Assembly: GCA_940746715.1 (NCBI GenBank)
Contig: CALNWN010000002.1
Span: 186,001-250,000 of the forward strand
Direction of reading: 5' to 3'
Length of the DNA: 64,000 nucleotides
Source of the DNA: an uncultured Paraburkholderia sp.
GTDB lineage: Bacteria; Pseudomonadota; Gammaproteobacteria; Burkholderiales; Burkholderiaceae
Within the stretch, counting starts at the first letter, position 1, and each line of letters opens with the position of its first letter. This document shows, in pieces, positions 40,306-50,983 of this stretch. Below the pieces are notes generated by a model that saw nothing but the letters and a program-made list of their open reading frames with translations, did not search any database and was not told the origin of the DNA. The position numbers and the translations under genes were made by a program.

Positions 40306-41889
40306 TTGAGCCAACCCACGTCCGCGGCGGCGCCCACGCCCGCGTCCGCTCCGCCCGCTCCTCCGCCGCCGCTGCAAGGCGGTCAGCTGGTGCTCGCGAC
40401 CATCACCGTCGTGCTCGCCACGTTCATGAACGTGCTGGACACGTCCATTGCGAACGTCGCCATCCCCACCATTTCCGGCAACCTGGGCGTTTCCGTCGAC
40501 GAAGGCACGTGGGTCATCACCGTATTCGCCGCGGCCAATGCCGTGTCGATTCCGCTCACCGGCTGGTTCACGCAGCGTATCGGCCAGGTGAAGCTGTTCG
40601 TCGGCGCGATTCTGAGCTTCGTGCTGGCGTCGTGGCTGTGCGGCATTGCGCCGACGCTGCCGGTGCTGCTGCTCGCGCGGGTGTTCTAGGGCGCGGTGGC
40701 CGGGCCCTTGATCCCGCTGTCGCAGGCCATTCTGCTCGGCTCCTATCCGAAGGAAAAAGGCTCGACCGCACTCTCGCTCTGGGCAATGACCGCCACCGTC
40801 GGTCCGATTGCCGGCCCCGCGCTCGGCGGCTGGATCACGGACAGCTACAGCTGGTCATGGATCTTCTACATCAACATTCCGGTCGGCATCTTCGCTGCGG
40901 GCGTCACGTGGATAATCTATCGCACTCGCGAGTCGCCCACCCGCAAGCCGCCTATCGACGTGGTCGGGCTCGGTCTGCTGATCACGTGGGTCGCTTCGCT
41001 GCAGATCATGCTCGACAAAGGCAAGGACCTCGACTGGTTCGCGTCGCCGGTTATCGTGATTCTCGGGCTGACGGCGCTGATCAGCTTTGCGTTCTTCATC
41101 GTGTGGGAGTTGACGGAAGAGAACCCCATTGTCGATTTGCGGCTCTTTCGCGAGCGCAACTTTCTGGGCGGCACGATAGCGATTTCCGTCGCGTATAGCG
41201 TGTTTTTCGGCAACCTCGTGCTGTTGCCGCAATGGATGCAGGAGTACCTCAATTACCGTTCCGTCGACGCCGGTCTCGTCACCGCGCCGCTCGGCGTATT
41301 CGCCGTGATTCTGGCGCCGGTGATGGGTCGCGTGCTGCCGCGCTCGGACGCCCGCATCATTTCGACGATGGCGTTTGTCGGTTTCGCGATCGTCTTCTAT
41401 ATGCGCTCGAAGTACGTGATCGAAATCGACACCTGGCATCTCGTGATACCCACGCTGCTGCAGGGCATTCCCATGGCGCTCTTCTTCGTGCCGCTCACGG
41501 CCATCATCCTGTCGGGACAGCCGCCGCACAAGATTCCAGCGGCGGCCGGCCTGTCCAATTTCGTGCGCGTCTTTTGCGGCGCCGTGGGCACCTCGGTGGC
41601 CGGCAACGCGTGGAATAACCGCACCGTGCTGCATCATGAGCGGCTCACCGAACGCGCTTCCGGACAACCCGTTGTTCAATCAACAGGTCGATTCGACGCA
41701 GTCGCTGCTGCATATGAACACGCAGTCGGCGCACGCGCTTTTCGATTTCACCGTCAATACGCAGGCCGCGATGATGGGGCTGAACGACATCTTCTTCGTG
41801 TCCGCGGTGATCTTTATCTGATCATTCCGCTGATCTGGATCACGCGGCCTGCCAAGGGCGGTGGCGGGGGCGCAGCGGGCGCGCATTGA
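40306..41889 (+). pseudogene. EmrB-type DHA2 drug exporter, stop codon and late frameshifts
   Basis: Likely TTG start at 40306 with GGGAGA upstream; the protein opens LSQPTSAAAPTPASAPP, then helix 1 VLATITVVLATFMNVLDTSI. A TAG at 40687-40689 interrupts LLLARVF-GAVAGPLIPLSQ (CAG to TAG). The second part is open through WSWIFYINIPVGIFAAGV and PLTAIILSGQPPHK to about 41650. Two one-base shifts then separate the C-terminal NQQVDSTQSLLHMNTQSAHA and IIPLIWITRPAKGG, ending at TGA 41887-41889. EmrB works with a periplasmic adaptor (EmrA) and an outer-membrane channel; neither gene is next to it. Confidence 0.9.
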
Positions 41890-41967
41890 GTGGCGCATTG
41901 CGCGGCGCCGTATACCCAATCCGGTGGGACTTGCCAGTAGAATCGCAGCTCCACCGGGTTGAGCCTT

Positions 41968-42882
41968 ATGAACTACGCATCCATTCTCGAACAGATTCAT
42001 CGCGACTTGCGGCCCTATCTGGGCACCGGCAAGGTCGCGGATTACATTCCGCAACTGGCGAAAGTCCCCGCCGACAGCTTCGGCATGGCGATCGTCACGG
42101 CGTCGGGCGAAGTATTCCGGACCGGCGAAGCCGACACACGTTTTTCCATTCAGAGTATCTCCAAGCTATTCGCCTGCACCATGGCGTTCCGCCTGCTCGG
42201 CGACGCGCTGTGGCAGCGGGTGGGCCGCGAGCCGTCGGGCAATGCTTTCAATTCGCTGGTGCAATTGGAGGCGGAGCACGGCAAGCCGCGCAATCCGTTC
42301 ATCAATGCGGGCGCACTGATCGTCACCGATGTGCTGTGCCGGCGTTTCGTGCAAGCCGAAACCGCGCTTGTCGAATTCATGCGGCGCTTAACAGGCGAGA
42401 CCAGCATCGACTACGACTCGCGCGTCGCTCAATCGGAATTGCAGCACGCGCATCGCAATCGCGCGATGGCGCATTTCATGGCGAGCTTCGGCAACATGGA
42501 AATGCCGCCCGAAGTCGTGGTCGACGCGTATTGTCGGCAATGCGCAATCTCCATGAGCTGCGTCGAGCTGGCCAAAGCCGCACTCTTTCTCACCAATCAC
42601 GGGGTGGTGCCCTCCACTGGCGAGCGAATTCTCGATACGAGTTCCGCGAAACGCCTCTCGGCACTCATGCTGACCTGCGGCACGTACGACGCCGCCGGCG
42701 ATTTCGTTTACCGCGTTGGCTTGCCCGCGAAGAGCGGCGTAGGCGGCGGCATCGTCGCAGTGCTGCCCGGAGAAATGGCGGTATGCGTCTGGTCACCTGG
42801 GCTCGACGCCAATGGCAATTCACTAGCCGGCGTGCTCGCACTCGAATGGCTGACAACTTATACGGGAAAGTCGATTTTCTGA
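41968..42882 (+). CDS. glsA: Glutaminase
   Basis: Intact, 304 residues, from ATG 41968 (MNYASILEQIHRDLRPYLGT); an in-frame TTG at 41959 is less likely. It is a serine-dependent beta-lactamase-fold glutaminase that converts glutamine to glutamate and ammonia in the cytoplasm. Motifs: SIQSISKLFACTMAF with the catalytic Ser-x-x-Lys (about residues 63-67), NPFINAGALIVTD, the YCRQCAISMSCVELAKAALF segment and the C-terminal KSGVGGGIVAVLPG. A 17-bp palindrome lies 76 bases past the stop. Confidence 0.95.
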   Translation: MNYASILEQIHRDLRPYLGTGKVADYIPQLAKVPADSFGMAIVTASGEVFRTGEADTRFSIQSISKLFACTMAFRLLGDALWQRVGREPSGNAFNSLVQLEAEHGKPRNPFINAGALIVTDVLCRRFVQAETALVEFMRRLTGETSIDYDSRVAQSELQHAHRNRAMAHFMASFGNMEMPPEVVVDAYCRQCAISMSCVELAKAALFLTNHGVVPSTGERILDTSSAKRLSALMLTCGTYDAAGDFVYRVGLPAKSGVGGGIVAVLPGEMAVCVWSPGLDANGNSLAGVLALEWLTTYTGKSIF

Positions 42883-42935
42883 TTGCGAATGAGCGCAAGC
42901 GCACAGACATTCGCGGCGAATTGGCCATAGACACC

Positions 42936-42974
42936 GTCATTTCACGAGAGCATCAATGTCATTTGTGAAATGAC
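42936..42974. promoter_or_regulatory. Operator-like palindrome GTCATTT-GTG-AAATGAC with an extra half-site
   Basis: 42958-42974 is a perfect 7-bp dyad with a 3-bp centre. The same half-site GTCATTT recurs at 42936-42942, making an additional 10-bp inverted repeat (GTCATTTCAC with GTGAAATGAC, 19 bases apart). It is AT-rich relative to the surroundings and about 190 bases before glmS, after glsA. The pattern suits a dimeric repressor or activator; which one is unknown. No T tract, so not a classical terminator. Confidence 0.5.
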
Positions 42975-43164
42975 TAAACAGCATGCGCATGTTTCATGGC
43001 TGTTGCATGCGAAACCAACTTGCTCAATTACCGGACAACCGGTCAACGTTTCGCGCCGCGTGCGACGCGCTATGGCCTCGTCGTGTCTATGCTTGGTTGC
43101 AATGCAACAGAGCGAATAGTTCTGCCCCGTCCGTCCGAATCGCAGCGAAATCAGGAGATCTTCC

Positions 43165-44950
43165 ATGTGCGGAATCGTAGGAGCAGTGGATCGCCGCGAT
43201 GTCACTTCCCTGTTGACCGAGGGCTTGCGGCGCCTCGAGTACCGCGGCTACGACTCGTGCGGAATCGCTGTCCTTCAGCAGGGTGCACTACGGCGCGTGC
43301 GCAGTGTCGCGCGAGTCGCGAATCTCGCCGCGGAAGTTGCCGTGGCTAATTTGTCCGGAATGATCGGTATCGCACATACAAGATGGGCGACGCATGGTGC
43401 GCCTGTTGCGAGGAATGCGCATCCCATCTTTTCCAGCGGTGAAATCGCCATTGTTCATAACGGCATCATTGAAAATCACGAATCGTTGCGATAGGAACTG
43501 CAAGCGAGCGGTTACGTTTTCGAATCCGATACGGACACCGAAGTTTCGCGCACCTGATTCATCGGATGTGGAGGGAGCAAGCGGCGCAAGGCGCAAAAGA
43601 CCTGCTTTGCGCAGTGCGTCATGCTCTCGAGCGGCTTCATGGTGCCTACGCCATTGCGGTATTCGCGAGGAATGACCCAGGCCGCGTGATCGGCGCACGC
43701 GCCGGCTCCCCGCTCGTCGTCGGGCTGGGAGAGCAAGGCAACTATCTAGCCTCGGACGTCATGGCGCTCGCGGGCGCGGTCGAGAACTTCATTTATCTGG
43801 AAGAAGGCGACATCGCCGAATTGACGCTTGACGGCGTGCGACTCGTCGATCGCAGCGGCCATACCGTTCAGTGCGACATCAAGGTACATCGTGCGAGCAC
43901 GCACTCCGTGGAGCTTGGGCCGTATCGGCACTACATGCACAAGGAGATCTTCGAGCAGCCGAATGTCATTGCCGACGCAATCGAAAGAGTCGACACATTA
44001 CCGCAGACTTATTCGGCCAGGGCGCACGCCACGCGTTTCGCGAAATCGATTCCGTATTGATCGTCGCGTGCGGAACGAGCTATTACGCAAGCATGACAGC
44101 CAAGTACTGGCTCGAATCGCTTGCCAAAGTAGCCACGCAGGTGGAGGTCGCAAGCGAATACCGTTACCGCAGCAGCGTGGCGGATCCGAACATACTGGTC
44201 GTGGTGGTCTCGCAGTCGGGCGAGACGGCCGACACGCTCGCTGCGCTCAAGCATGCTCAAACTCAAGGTCATCGGCACACACTGGCTGTCTGCAATGTTG
44301 CCAGCAGCACGATGATGCGGCAAGCCGAATTCCAGCATCTGACGAGTGCGGTGCCGGAAATCGGCGTTGCGTCGACAAAAGCCTTCACCACCCAGCTCGT
44401 TGCGCTGTTCCTGCTGGCATTGACGCTCAGCAAGCAGCGCGGACGCCTTCCAGCCGCGCAGGAGGCGACGTTCCTGGATCAATTGCACCGTTTGCCGGGA
44501 AAACTGAACAGCGTGCTGGTACTCGAAGCGCAGATCATCGCGTGGGCCGAAACATTCGCGCGGACCGACCATGCCCTTTTTCTCGGCCGCGGACTGCATT
44601 ATCCGATCGCGCTGGAAGGTGCATTAAAGCTGAAGGAAATCTCGTATGTCCACGCCGAGGCCTACCCTGCCGGCGAATTGAAGCACGAACCGCTCGCACT
44701 GGTCGACAAACTGAAGTCGAACATGCAGGAAGTCAGGGCCCGCAGCGGCCAATTGTATGTATCCGCCGATGCCGATTCGCGAATTGCGAGCGGCGATGGG
44801 CTCCACGTGATCCGCATGCCTGAACATTACGGCAGCCTGTCGCCGATTCTGCTGGTGCCGCTGCAGTTGCTAGCGTATCATACCGCGTGCGCGCGCGGCA
44901 CCGATGTCGACAAACCGCGGAATCTGGCGAAGTCCGTTACGGTCGAATGA
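43165..44950 (+). pseudogene. glmS: glmS, glutamine:fructose-6-phosphate amidotransferase, multiply broken
   Basis: ATG 43165 ([20 protein letters not shown]) with the catalytic Cys as residue 2 and GAGATC upstream. The glutaminase domain is cut by TAG at 43492-43494 (HESLR-ELQASGY, probably CAG to TAG). A frame break follows before HRMWREQAAQGAK (about 43555) and another near 43990. The sugar isomerase domain is readable ([52 protein letters not shown]), but about 14 residues are missing at ALVDKLKSN, where relatives have a longer loop. GlmS makes glucosamine-6-phosphate for cell walls and is usually essential; Burkholderia often carry extra copies, and this must be a dispensable one. Confidence 0.92.
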
Positions 44951-45080
44951 GGTGTAGCGCACAGACGCGCCGGGAGCATGTGTGTACAAGCAAACGGTTG
45001 CGCGACCTGAATTGCGCGCCGCAATGCAATCGGAACTCATTGGCGGGCCCATGCCCGGCTTATTCGCAAGGAAAGCGAAC

Positions 45081-46611
45081 ATGCAGATCTATCCGATTCA
45101 TCCGAGCTTTACGGCGGGAGCGAGCTTCGATCTCGCGGTGGAGCCGAACAGGCGCTTTAGCATCGCCATTTATCAGCAACAGGACGACGACTCGCTCACG
45201 AGCCTGTGTGGCGTGGTCGTTGCAGGCAAAAGCGGCGTGAGCGCCAATCTGGTAGATGGCAAGTACGTCTTCGAGTCGACCGGCACGCGCCGATGCGCTT
45301 TAACGAGGACTGGAACTGGCCGACCATCACCATCCGCCCGAACGTGTCGGGCTTGCACAGCGGCGCGTATGTGGCGATTGCCTATGAAGTGGACGGCGCG
45401 GGCAAGCCGGTTCATGAACTCGGCCGTGCCTGCGCCGCACATCGCCCGTTGTTTGCGGCGCGGCCGGAAAGCGACAGCATGGCGCTCGTCATCGCCCGCC
45501 CGCCTGCGCCCACGGCTGCCCTCGCGTACATCATTCCGACGGCAACGTACCACGCTTACAACTCGACAGGCGGCGGCAGCTTCTACGACGACCGCGTCCA
45601 TCGTTATCGCGCGGCGAACACCGTGAGTTTGCGACGCCCCGGCGGCGGACTCGGCGCGCGGCTCGGCGAACCGGTCGATCCTTACGACACGCGCTCGACA
45701 CGCCAGCAATTCGCTCATTGGGACGGCAAGTTCATACGCTGGCTGCGCAAGGAAGGCATTGCCTGCGACTTTTACACGGACCTCGATCTGTACAGCGCGA
45801 CCGCGCTCGACCTCACGCGCTACCGCTGCATGCTGAGCGTCGGGCATCACGAGTACTGGAGCGAGGAAATGCGGGCACATGTCGCGTACTTCGTCACGCA
45901 AGGCGGAAACGTCGCGGTCTTCAGCGGCAATACGTGTTACCGGCCGGTTAGGTTTATCGGCTCGGAACCCGGCCAGCCGACTGAAATGCGCAAGCTCGCG
46001 GAAAACTGGGATGTGCTGAAGGAACAGATCGACCTCGACCCGCGTGTGAGCGGCAATGAAAGCCATCTGATAGGACTGACGTATAAGCACGGCGGCGGTC
46101 ACTGGGGCACGTGGTCACGCTGGCGCAGACGCTGGGTCAAATGCGAGCGCGAGCTCATCGGCTTTACGGTCAAGCGACCGGAACACTGGGCCTTCGCGGG
46201 TATTCATCTGCAGAAAGACGCGACATTCGGCGCAGAGAAGACCGCCTCGTCGGCTACGAGGCCGACGGCGTCCCTCCGGATTGGCCCGATGACGCCTTCG
46301 AAACGCTCGCAGTCACCACTCGGCTCACAGGATGGGAAATGGGCGGTGCAGGCGCGATCGGCATATTCCGTCCACTGCTGCGAGACGGACGCCGCAGTGC
46401 AGGAGAAGTGTTCAACGTGGGCACGACCGACTGGGCTCGCGCGTTGGTCGACGTCACGGCAAAAAGCCATCTTGTCGTCCAGCAGATCACCCGCAACGTG
46501 ATCCGCAAATACACAGGTACTGAAGAGACAAACGCATTGCAACAGCACTCCCCGCTGCACGAAACAGCCGATGCCGGCGGCGAGATTGCATTGCACACGG
46601 ATGCGGGCTGA
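45081..46611 (+). pseudogene. N,N-dimethylformamidase beta subunit-like protein, two frameshifts
   Basis: ATG 45081 (MQIYPIHPSFTAGASFDLAV). The N-terminal beta-domain is broken near 45285 and continues as RFNEDWNWPTITIRPNVSG. The long central frame has the family's features: YIIPTATYHAYNSTGGGSFY, FYTDLDLYSATALDLTRYRC, SVGHHEYWSEEMRAHVAY and AVFSGNTCYRPVRF. A second break near 46240 moves RLVGYEADGVPPDWPDDAFE into the last frame. The family includes the Fe-dependent dimethylformamidase large subunit, but most members are uncharacterised. No small subunit is adjacent, so substrate is unknown. Confidence 0.8.
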
Positions 46612-47092
46612 CCGGACCGCTGCCGTGTCATAAACGCTGACCGTTGCCGACACAATGTTGCCCGGCCGTGGCGCGATCGAGGGGCATTTTTATAGTGTGA
46701 ATAAACGATCTTTACGTTAATTCGTATTCCTGTGTATATCTTTCCATGTACCGCACATGGCGATCTTTTATTGCCGCATTTGCTGTCGCTTTAGCCGCCT
46801 TTTTCACACTACACAAACAGGGTTTTCACGCGCCCGGCGCTTGCGCCCGTCAGTTGATCGGCGCGCTATAGCGGTCATCTGCGTTGTCAGCCAAGGTTGG
46901 CCGGTGAAGGCTGAATTTAGGTGAGCACGCAACGAGCCTTACAGCGTATCCTTTCATTCAAATCCCAACGAAGAAAGATTGCGTAAGCACCGTCCCCGGC
47001 GACGTCTCTTCGCTTCGCCCGACATAAAGCACTGTCATACCTGACCGGCATTCAACCAATAACGCGCAACACTCTGAGCACCAGGAGACAGC
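46612..47092. other. 481-bp AT-richer intergenic region
   Basis: Lower GC than average (for example GTGTGAATAAACGATC and TTCGTATTCCTGTGTAT), with a small dyad CCATGT-N5-ACATGG near 46745. Probably the promoter of the following regulator plus decayed sequence. No coding remnant recognised. Confidence 0.4.
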
Positions 47093-47900
47093 ATGAATAA
47101 ACTCGGCCCCGCTAGTTGCCTCCTACCGACGGATAACGCGGCACAAATACTTCGTCTGATTAATACGAATGCACGTATTGATATCGTGTCGAGCTATGAG
47201 TTCGAACCTCGTGACGAAGGCCCGATGAGTGTAGAAACGCTTGCTGCCGATAGTGCCGCGCACGCGAAGGCGCCGACAAACTGCAGATGCTGATTGCACC
47301 CGACACGGATGCCACGCTTGCTTCCAAGCGTACGGTCCCGCATGGATTGTCAAGACCTGATTGCGCCGGTATGGATCCTGGACCACACAGATCACGGCAA
47401 TGTGATTGCGCGGCCCGCTGAAATACGTATCACCTTCCTTCGGCAAGCCGATCACGCAGGCCCCGCAACGTCCGGTCAGCCGAAAAAGGACGACGACAAG
47501 ATTCACGCTTGCGCCCAATGGCTCACTGAAAACTGTGAGCACGAGATTTCCATTGCCGATGTCGCTCAAACCGCGGCGATGAGCGAGCGGACTTTTCTGC
47601 GCCGGTTCCGTCAGCAGATCGAGCGCGACCTCGGTCCGCACATTGCCAGAAAGGTCGCCCTCGAACTGCAGACGAATGCTGCAAAGCACACGAGGCCGCG
47701 CGAAGGCGACGCGAAATCGCTGACCACCGCGACCAAGGTTCGCGAGTCGGCCCGCTGGATACAGGAGAACTACAGCAAGCCGATTTCAATTGCACAGGCA
47801 GCGGAATCGGCGGCAATGAGCAGCGCAACTTCCGGCGCCGCTTCAAACAGGAGTTCGGCATGACGCCGCTGGAGTATCTGTTGCGCACGCGTTTTGACGT
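47093..47900 (+). pseudogene. AraC-type regulator with two HTH-like segments, frameshifted and 3'-truncated
   Basis: ATG 47093 has AGGAGACAGC upstream: MNKLGPASCLLPTDNAAQIL, then RIDIVSSYEFEPRDEGPMSV. A break near 47278 and further indels before 47480 scramble the ligand domain (LQMLIAPDTDATLASKRTVP recognisable). One HTH reads CEHEISIADVAQTAAMSERT followed by FLRRFRQQIE; a second, similar one reads NYSKPISIAQAAESAAMS and breaks at 47820 before [19 protein letters not shown]. Homology stops at about 47900, where a different AraC gene begins. The two near-identical HTH halves are unusual and may be a real feature of the family or an old internal duplication. Confidence 0.75.
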
Positions 47901-47902
47901 TG

Positions 47903-48258
47903 CCGGTGATTCAGACCGCCCGCTCGGCGCAGGCCTTTTTGCGCGATGCGCCGGCAAGCTTCATCGTCAAGTTCCGCAATCCCGGCTCGTTTGCCGCGCG
48001 CGTGCGCAAGACGCTGTGCGCGGCGCCGATGGCGAGCTGGCCCGCCGCCGACCAGATGGCCGCGCGGCTCAATGTCGCCGAGGCGACCATGCGGCGCCGC
48101 CTGAAACAGGAAGGCCATACCTATCAGTCGATCAAGGACGAGCTGCGGCGCGACATCGCAATCGGCGAGCTGCAGAAGTCGCGCCGCACGATCGCGGATA
48201 TCGCTGCTTCGGTGGGTTTCGCGGAGCCGAGCGCGTTTCATCGCACGTTCCGCAAAGG
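47903..48258 (+). pseudogene. C-terminal fragment of a second AraC-type regulator
   Basis: About 118 codons in one frame, without a start: [20 protein letters not shown], then the double HTH ([40 protein letters not shown]). It is joined at 5' to the preceding AraC remnant and at 3' (after RTFRK, 48258) directly to nfeD, missing its last residues. Both ends are therefore deletion junctions. Because it is in frame with the downstream slipin gene, an 850-codon open frame runs across here; that long frame is an accident. Confidence 0.8.
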
Positions 48259-48261
48259 CGA

Positions 48262-49676
48262 GCGCCGACTTCATCGTGCGCAGCCTGCAGCGCGCCGCCG
48301 ACAGCCACGCGCAGCTCGCGGTCCTGCAACTGGACACGCCCGGCGGGCTCGATACGTCGATGCGGCAGATCATCAAGGCGATTCTCGCGTCGCCCGTTCC
48401 GGTTGCGACCTTCATTGCCCCGAGCGGCGCGCGGGCGGCAAGCGCCGGCACTTACATCGTCTATGCAAGCCATATTGCGGCGATGGCGCCCGGCACCAAT
48501 CTCGGCGCGGCCACTCCGATCCAGATGGGCATCGGCGGCGCGGAACCGCCGGGGGGCGGCACGCCGGGTTTGCCGGGTACGGGCAACCACGCGCCGCAGG
48601 CACCGGCGCCAGGCTCCGGCGGCGCGGCGGCTGGTGCCTCGAGCAGCGCCGCCAACAGCGCCAGTGCCAATCCGGCCACGAGCGCCCCCGCCGCGCTGCC
48701 GCTCGACACGCAGTCGACGGAACTGCGCAAGCAGGTCCACGACGCCGCCGCCTACATTCGCGGCCTCGCGCAAATGCGCGGGCGCAACGCCGACTGAACC
48801 GAGCGCGCGGTGCGCGAAGCGGTGAGCCTGACGGCCGCCGACGCGCTCGCGCAGCACGTCGTCGATCTGAATGCGCGCGACGTGCCCGACCTGTTGCGCC
48901 AACTCGACGGCCGCACGGTCGCGACGAGCGCGGGCAACGTCAGGCTGACCACGGCCCATGCGCCTGTCGTAACCCTCGAGGCCGACTGGCGCAGCCGCTT
49001 TCTCGCGGTCATCACCGACCCGAACGTCGCGCTCATGCTGCTGATGCTCGGCATGTACGGCCTCTTCTTCGAATTCGCCAACCCGGGCTTTGTGCTACCG
49101 GGCGTGGTCGGCGCGATCAGCCTGCTGATGGGGCTTTTCGCCATGCAGATGCTGCCCATCAACTATGTCGGCCTCGGCTTGATCTTTCTCGGCATCGCGT
49201 TTCTGATCGGCGAGGCGTTTCTGCCGACCTTCGGCTCGCTCGGCTTCGGCGGCATTGTCGCGTTCGTGATCGGCGCGTTGATGCTGATCGACACCGACGT
49301 GCCGGGCTACGGCATTCCGCTCCCGATGATCGCCGCCGTCGTCGTGTTCAGCGTGCTGTTCGTGCTGGGTGTGTCGAGGCTTGCGCTGCGCGCGCGGCGC
49401 CGGCCGGTGGTGACCGGTTCCGAGGGGCTGATCGGCAGCGTCGGCGTGGTACTCGACAACGGTCTGGTAGCCGTGGCAGCCGGTCCGGCGAACAGCAGGC
49501 CGGCGGGCTGGGCGCAGATCAACGGCGAGCGCTGGCAGGTGTCGAGCGGCGTTCCGGTCGCCGCGGGCGAGCCGGTGCGCGTGATCGCGCGGCAAGGGCT
49601 CACGCTGACGGTGGAGCCCGTCGCCGCTGTCGGGGTGCGGCAGCAGCAACCCTCTCTGGGAGGAAAGTCCTCATGA
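48262..49676 (+). pseudogene. NfeD-type membrane serine protease (ClpP/SppA fold), 5'-truncated with a stop codon
   Basis: Homology starts abruptly at [20 protein letters not shown]; the signal peptide and first 40-50 residues are lost. The protease site is clear ([17 protein letters not shown] and the nucleophile region [17 protein letters not shown]). TGG has become TGA at 48795-48797 ([16 protein letters not shown]). The membrane part ([40 protein letters not shown]) and the C-terminal NfeD OB-fold ([20 protein letters not shown]) are intact. The stop overlaps the slipin start by ATGA. Long NfeD proteins cleave the C-terminal hydrophobic segment of stomatins, so the partner of the next gene is lost. 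Confidence 0.9.
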
Positions 49677-50446
49677 TCGGTTTCACATTCGGGTTCAGCA
49701 GCCTTCTCATTCTGCTGGTGGCGACGCTGATCGCTTCGTCGATACGGATTTTTCGCGAGTACGAACGCGGCGTCGTGTTCATGCTGGGACGCTTCTGGAA
49801 GGTGAAGGGGCCCGGGCTCGTGCTGATTATTCCGGTCGTGCAGCAGGTGGTGCGCATCGATTTGCGCACCGTCGTATTCGACGTGCCGCCGCAGGACGTG
49901 ATCACGCGCGACAACGTGTCCGTCAAGGTCAACGCCGTGGTGTATTTCCGGGTGGTCGACCCGGAAAAGGCCGTGATCCAGGTGGCGCGCTACTTCGAGG
50001 CGACCAGCCAGCTCTCGCAGACCACGCTGCGCGCGGTGCTCGGCAAGCACGAGCTGGACGAGCTGCTCGCCGACCGCGAGCAGCTGAACGCCGACATCCA
50101 GAAAGTGCTCGACGCGCAGACCGATGCGTGGGGCATCAAGGTGGCCATCGTCGAGATCAAGCATGTGGACATCAACGAAACGATGATCCGCGCGATTGCC
50201 CGCCAGGCCGAAGCGGAGCGCGAACGGCGCGCCAAGGTGATTCACGCCGAAGGCGAGCTGCAGGCGTCGCAGCAACTGCTCCAGGCGGCGCAGACGCTCG
50301 CGCGCGAGCCGCAGGCCATGCAGTTGCGCTATCTGCAAACCTTGACGACGATCGCCGCCGACAAGAATTCCACCATTGTGTTTCCGCTGCCCGTCGATCT
50401 GCTTAACGCCGTGGTGGATCGGCTCGCCAAACCGCCGGTGTCTTGA
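49673..50446 (+). CDS. Slipin/stomatin-like SPFH membrane protein
   Basis: Intact, 257 residues from ATG 49673. One N-terminal membrane segment ([20 protein letters not shown]), then the SPFH/band-7 domain ([40 protein letters not shown]) and a C-terminal coiled coil with the C-terminal hydrophobic [20 protein letters not shown] that NfeD proteases cut. It is the second gene of an nfeD-slipin operon, a conserved pair for membrane-microdomain or membrane-stress functions. The protease is broken and its promoter deleted, so expression now depends on read-through from the fused AraC remnants. Confidence 0.92.
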   Translation: MIGFTFGFSSLLILLVATLIASSIRIFREYERGVVFMLGRFWKVKGPGLVLIIPVVQQVVRIDLRTVVFDVPPQDVITRDNVSVKVNAVVYFRVVDPEKAVIQVARYFEATSQLSQTTLRAVLGKHELDELLADREQLNADIQKVLDAQTDAWGIKVAIVEIKHVDINETMIRAIARQAEAERERRAKVIHAEGELQASQQLLQAAQTLAREPQAMQLRYLQTLTTIAADKNSTIVFPLPVDLLNAVVDRLAKPPVS

Positions 50447-50575
50447 ACCGGGTGCGGGCAGCAGCAACCGCTGCTCGCGGGAGGAAACAGTGCATTGCCA
50501 AACGGAGGCTTACCCGGAACTGTCGCCAACTCTAGAATACGAGAGTCGTCCCTAGCTGCTCCCATGGAGCCCGTC

Positions 50576-50836
50576 ATGAAAACGCTTTCCCGAATTGGAC
50601 TCGGCGCGCTGCTGGCCGCAGTCAGCATAAGCGCCGCGTTGGCGCAGTCGTCAACCCGTCCGACCGATCCCGCCGCGCCTAAAACGCGTGCTAAGGTCAA
50701 GGCTGATCTCGTCGAGTGGCGCGCCGCCGGCTACGATCCGCTCGACTGGATCAACTATCCGCACAACGCGCAGCGCGCCGCGCGCATCGTCGCGGAAAGG
50801 CACGCGCAGCAAGCGGGCGCGGGTCTTGGCCAATAA
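50576..50836 (+). CDS. DUF4148 periplasmic protein (86 aa)
   Basis: ATG 50576 (MKTLSRIGLGALLAAVSISA), with a signal peptide cleaved near ALAQS. The mature part shows the DUF4148 pattern: KTRAKVKADLVEWRAAGYDP and NAQRAARIVAERHAQQ. These small secreted proteins are abundant in Burkholderia and their function is unknown. Intact. An upstream in-frame ATG at 50564 adds only MEPV. Confidence 0.88.
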   Translation: MKTLSRIGLGALLAAVSISAALAQSSTRPTDPAAPKTRAKVKADLVEWRAAGYDPLDWINYPHNAQRAARIVAERHAQQAGAGLGQ

Positions 50837-50983
50837 GCCGGCAATAACCTCCCAATAGACCCGGCAATCGCTTTCGTTTCCGCTTTTCCCGAGGTTTCCG
50901 CACGACATCGTAAATTCGCTTGCGGCTGCGCGCGAGGCGCTGGCAAGGTATCATCTCGCCCCTACGACGAGAGACCCCGCCAT

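Noticed and set aside
42883..43164. A glmS ribozyme or terminator before glmS
   Set aside because: No glmS ribozyme core features are visible (these are mostly in Firmicutes) and the hairpin lacks a T tract; an operator is more likely.
47894..50446. An 850-codon open frame that looks like one large protein
   Set aside because: It reads in frame through an AraC fragment, then antifunctional frame over NfeD, then slipin. NfeD homology is clearly in another frame from 48262 to 49676, so the long frame is accidental.
50837..50983. Purine riboswitch ahead of the purine permease
   Set aside because: The leader lacks the three-way junction loops typical of purine riboswitches.
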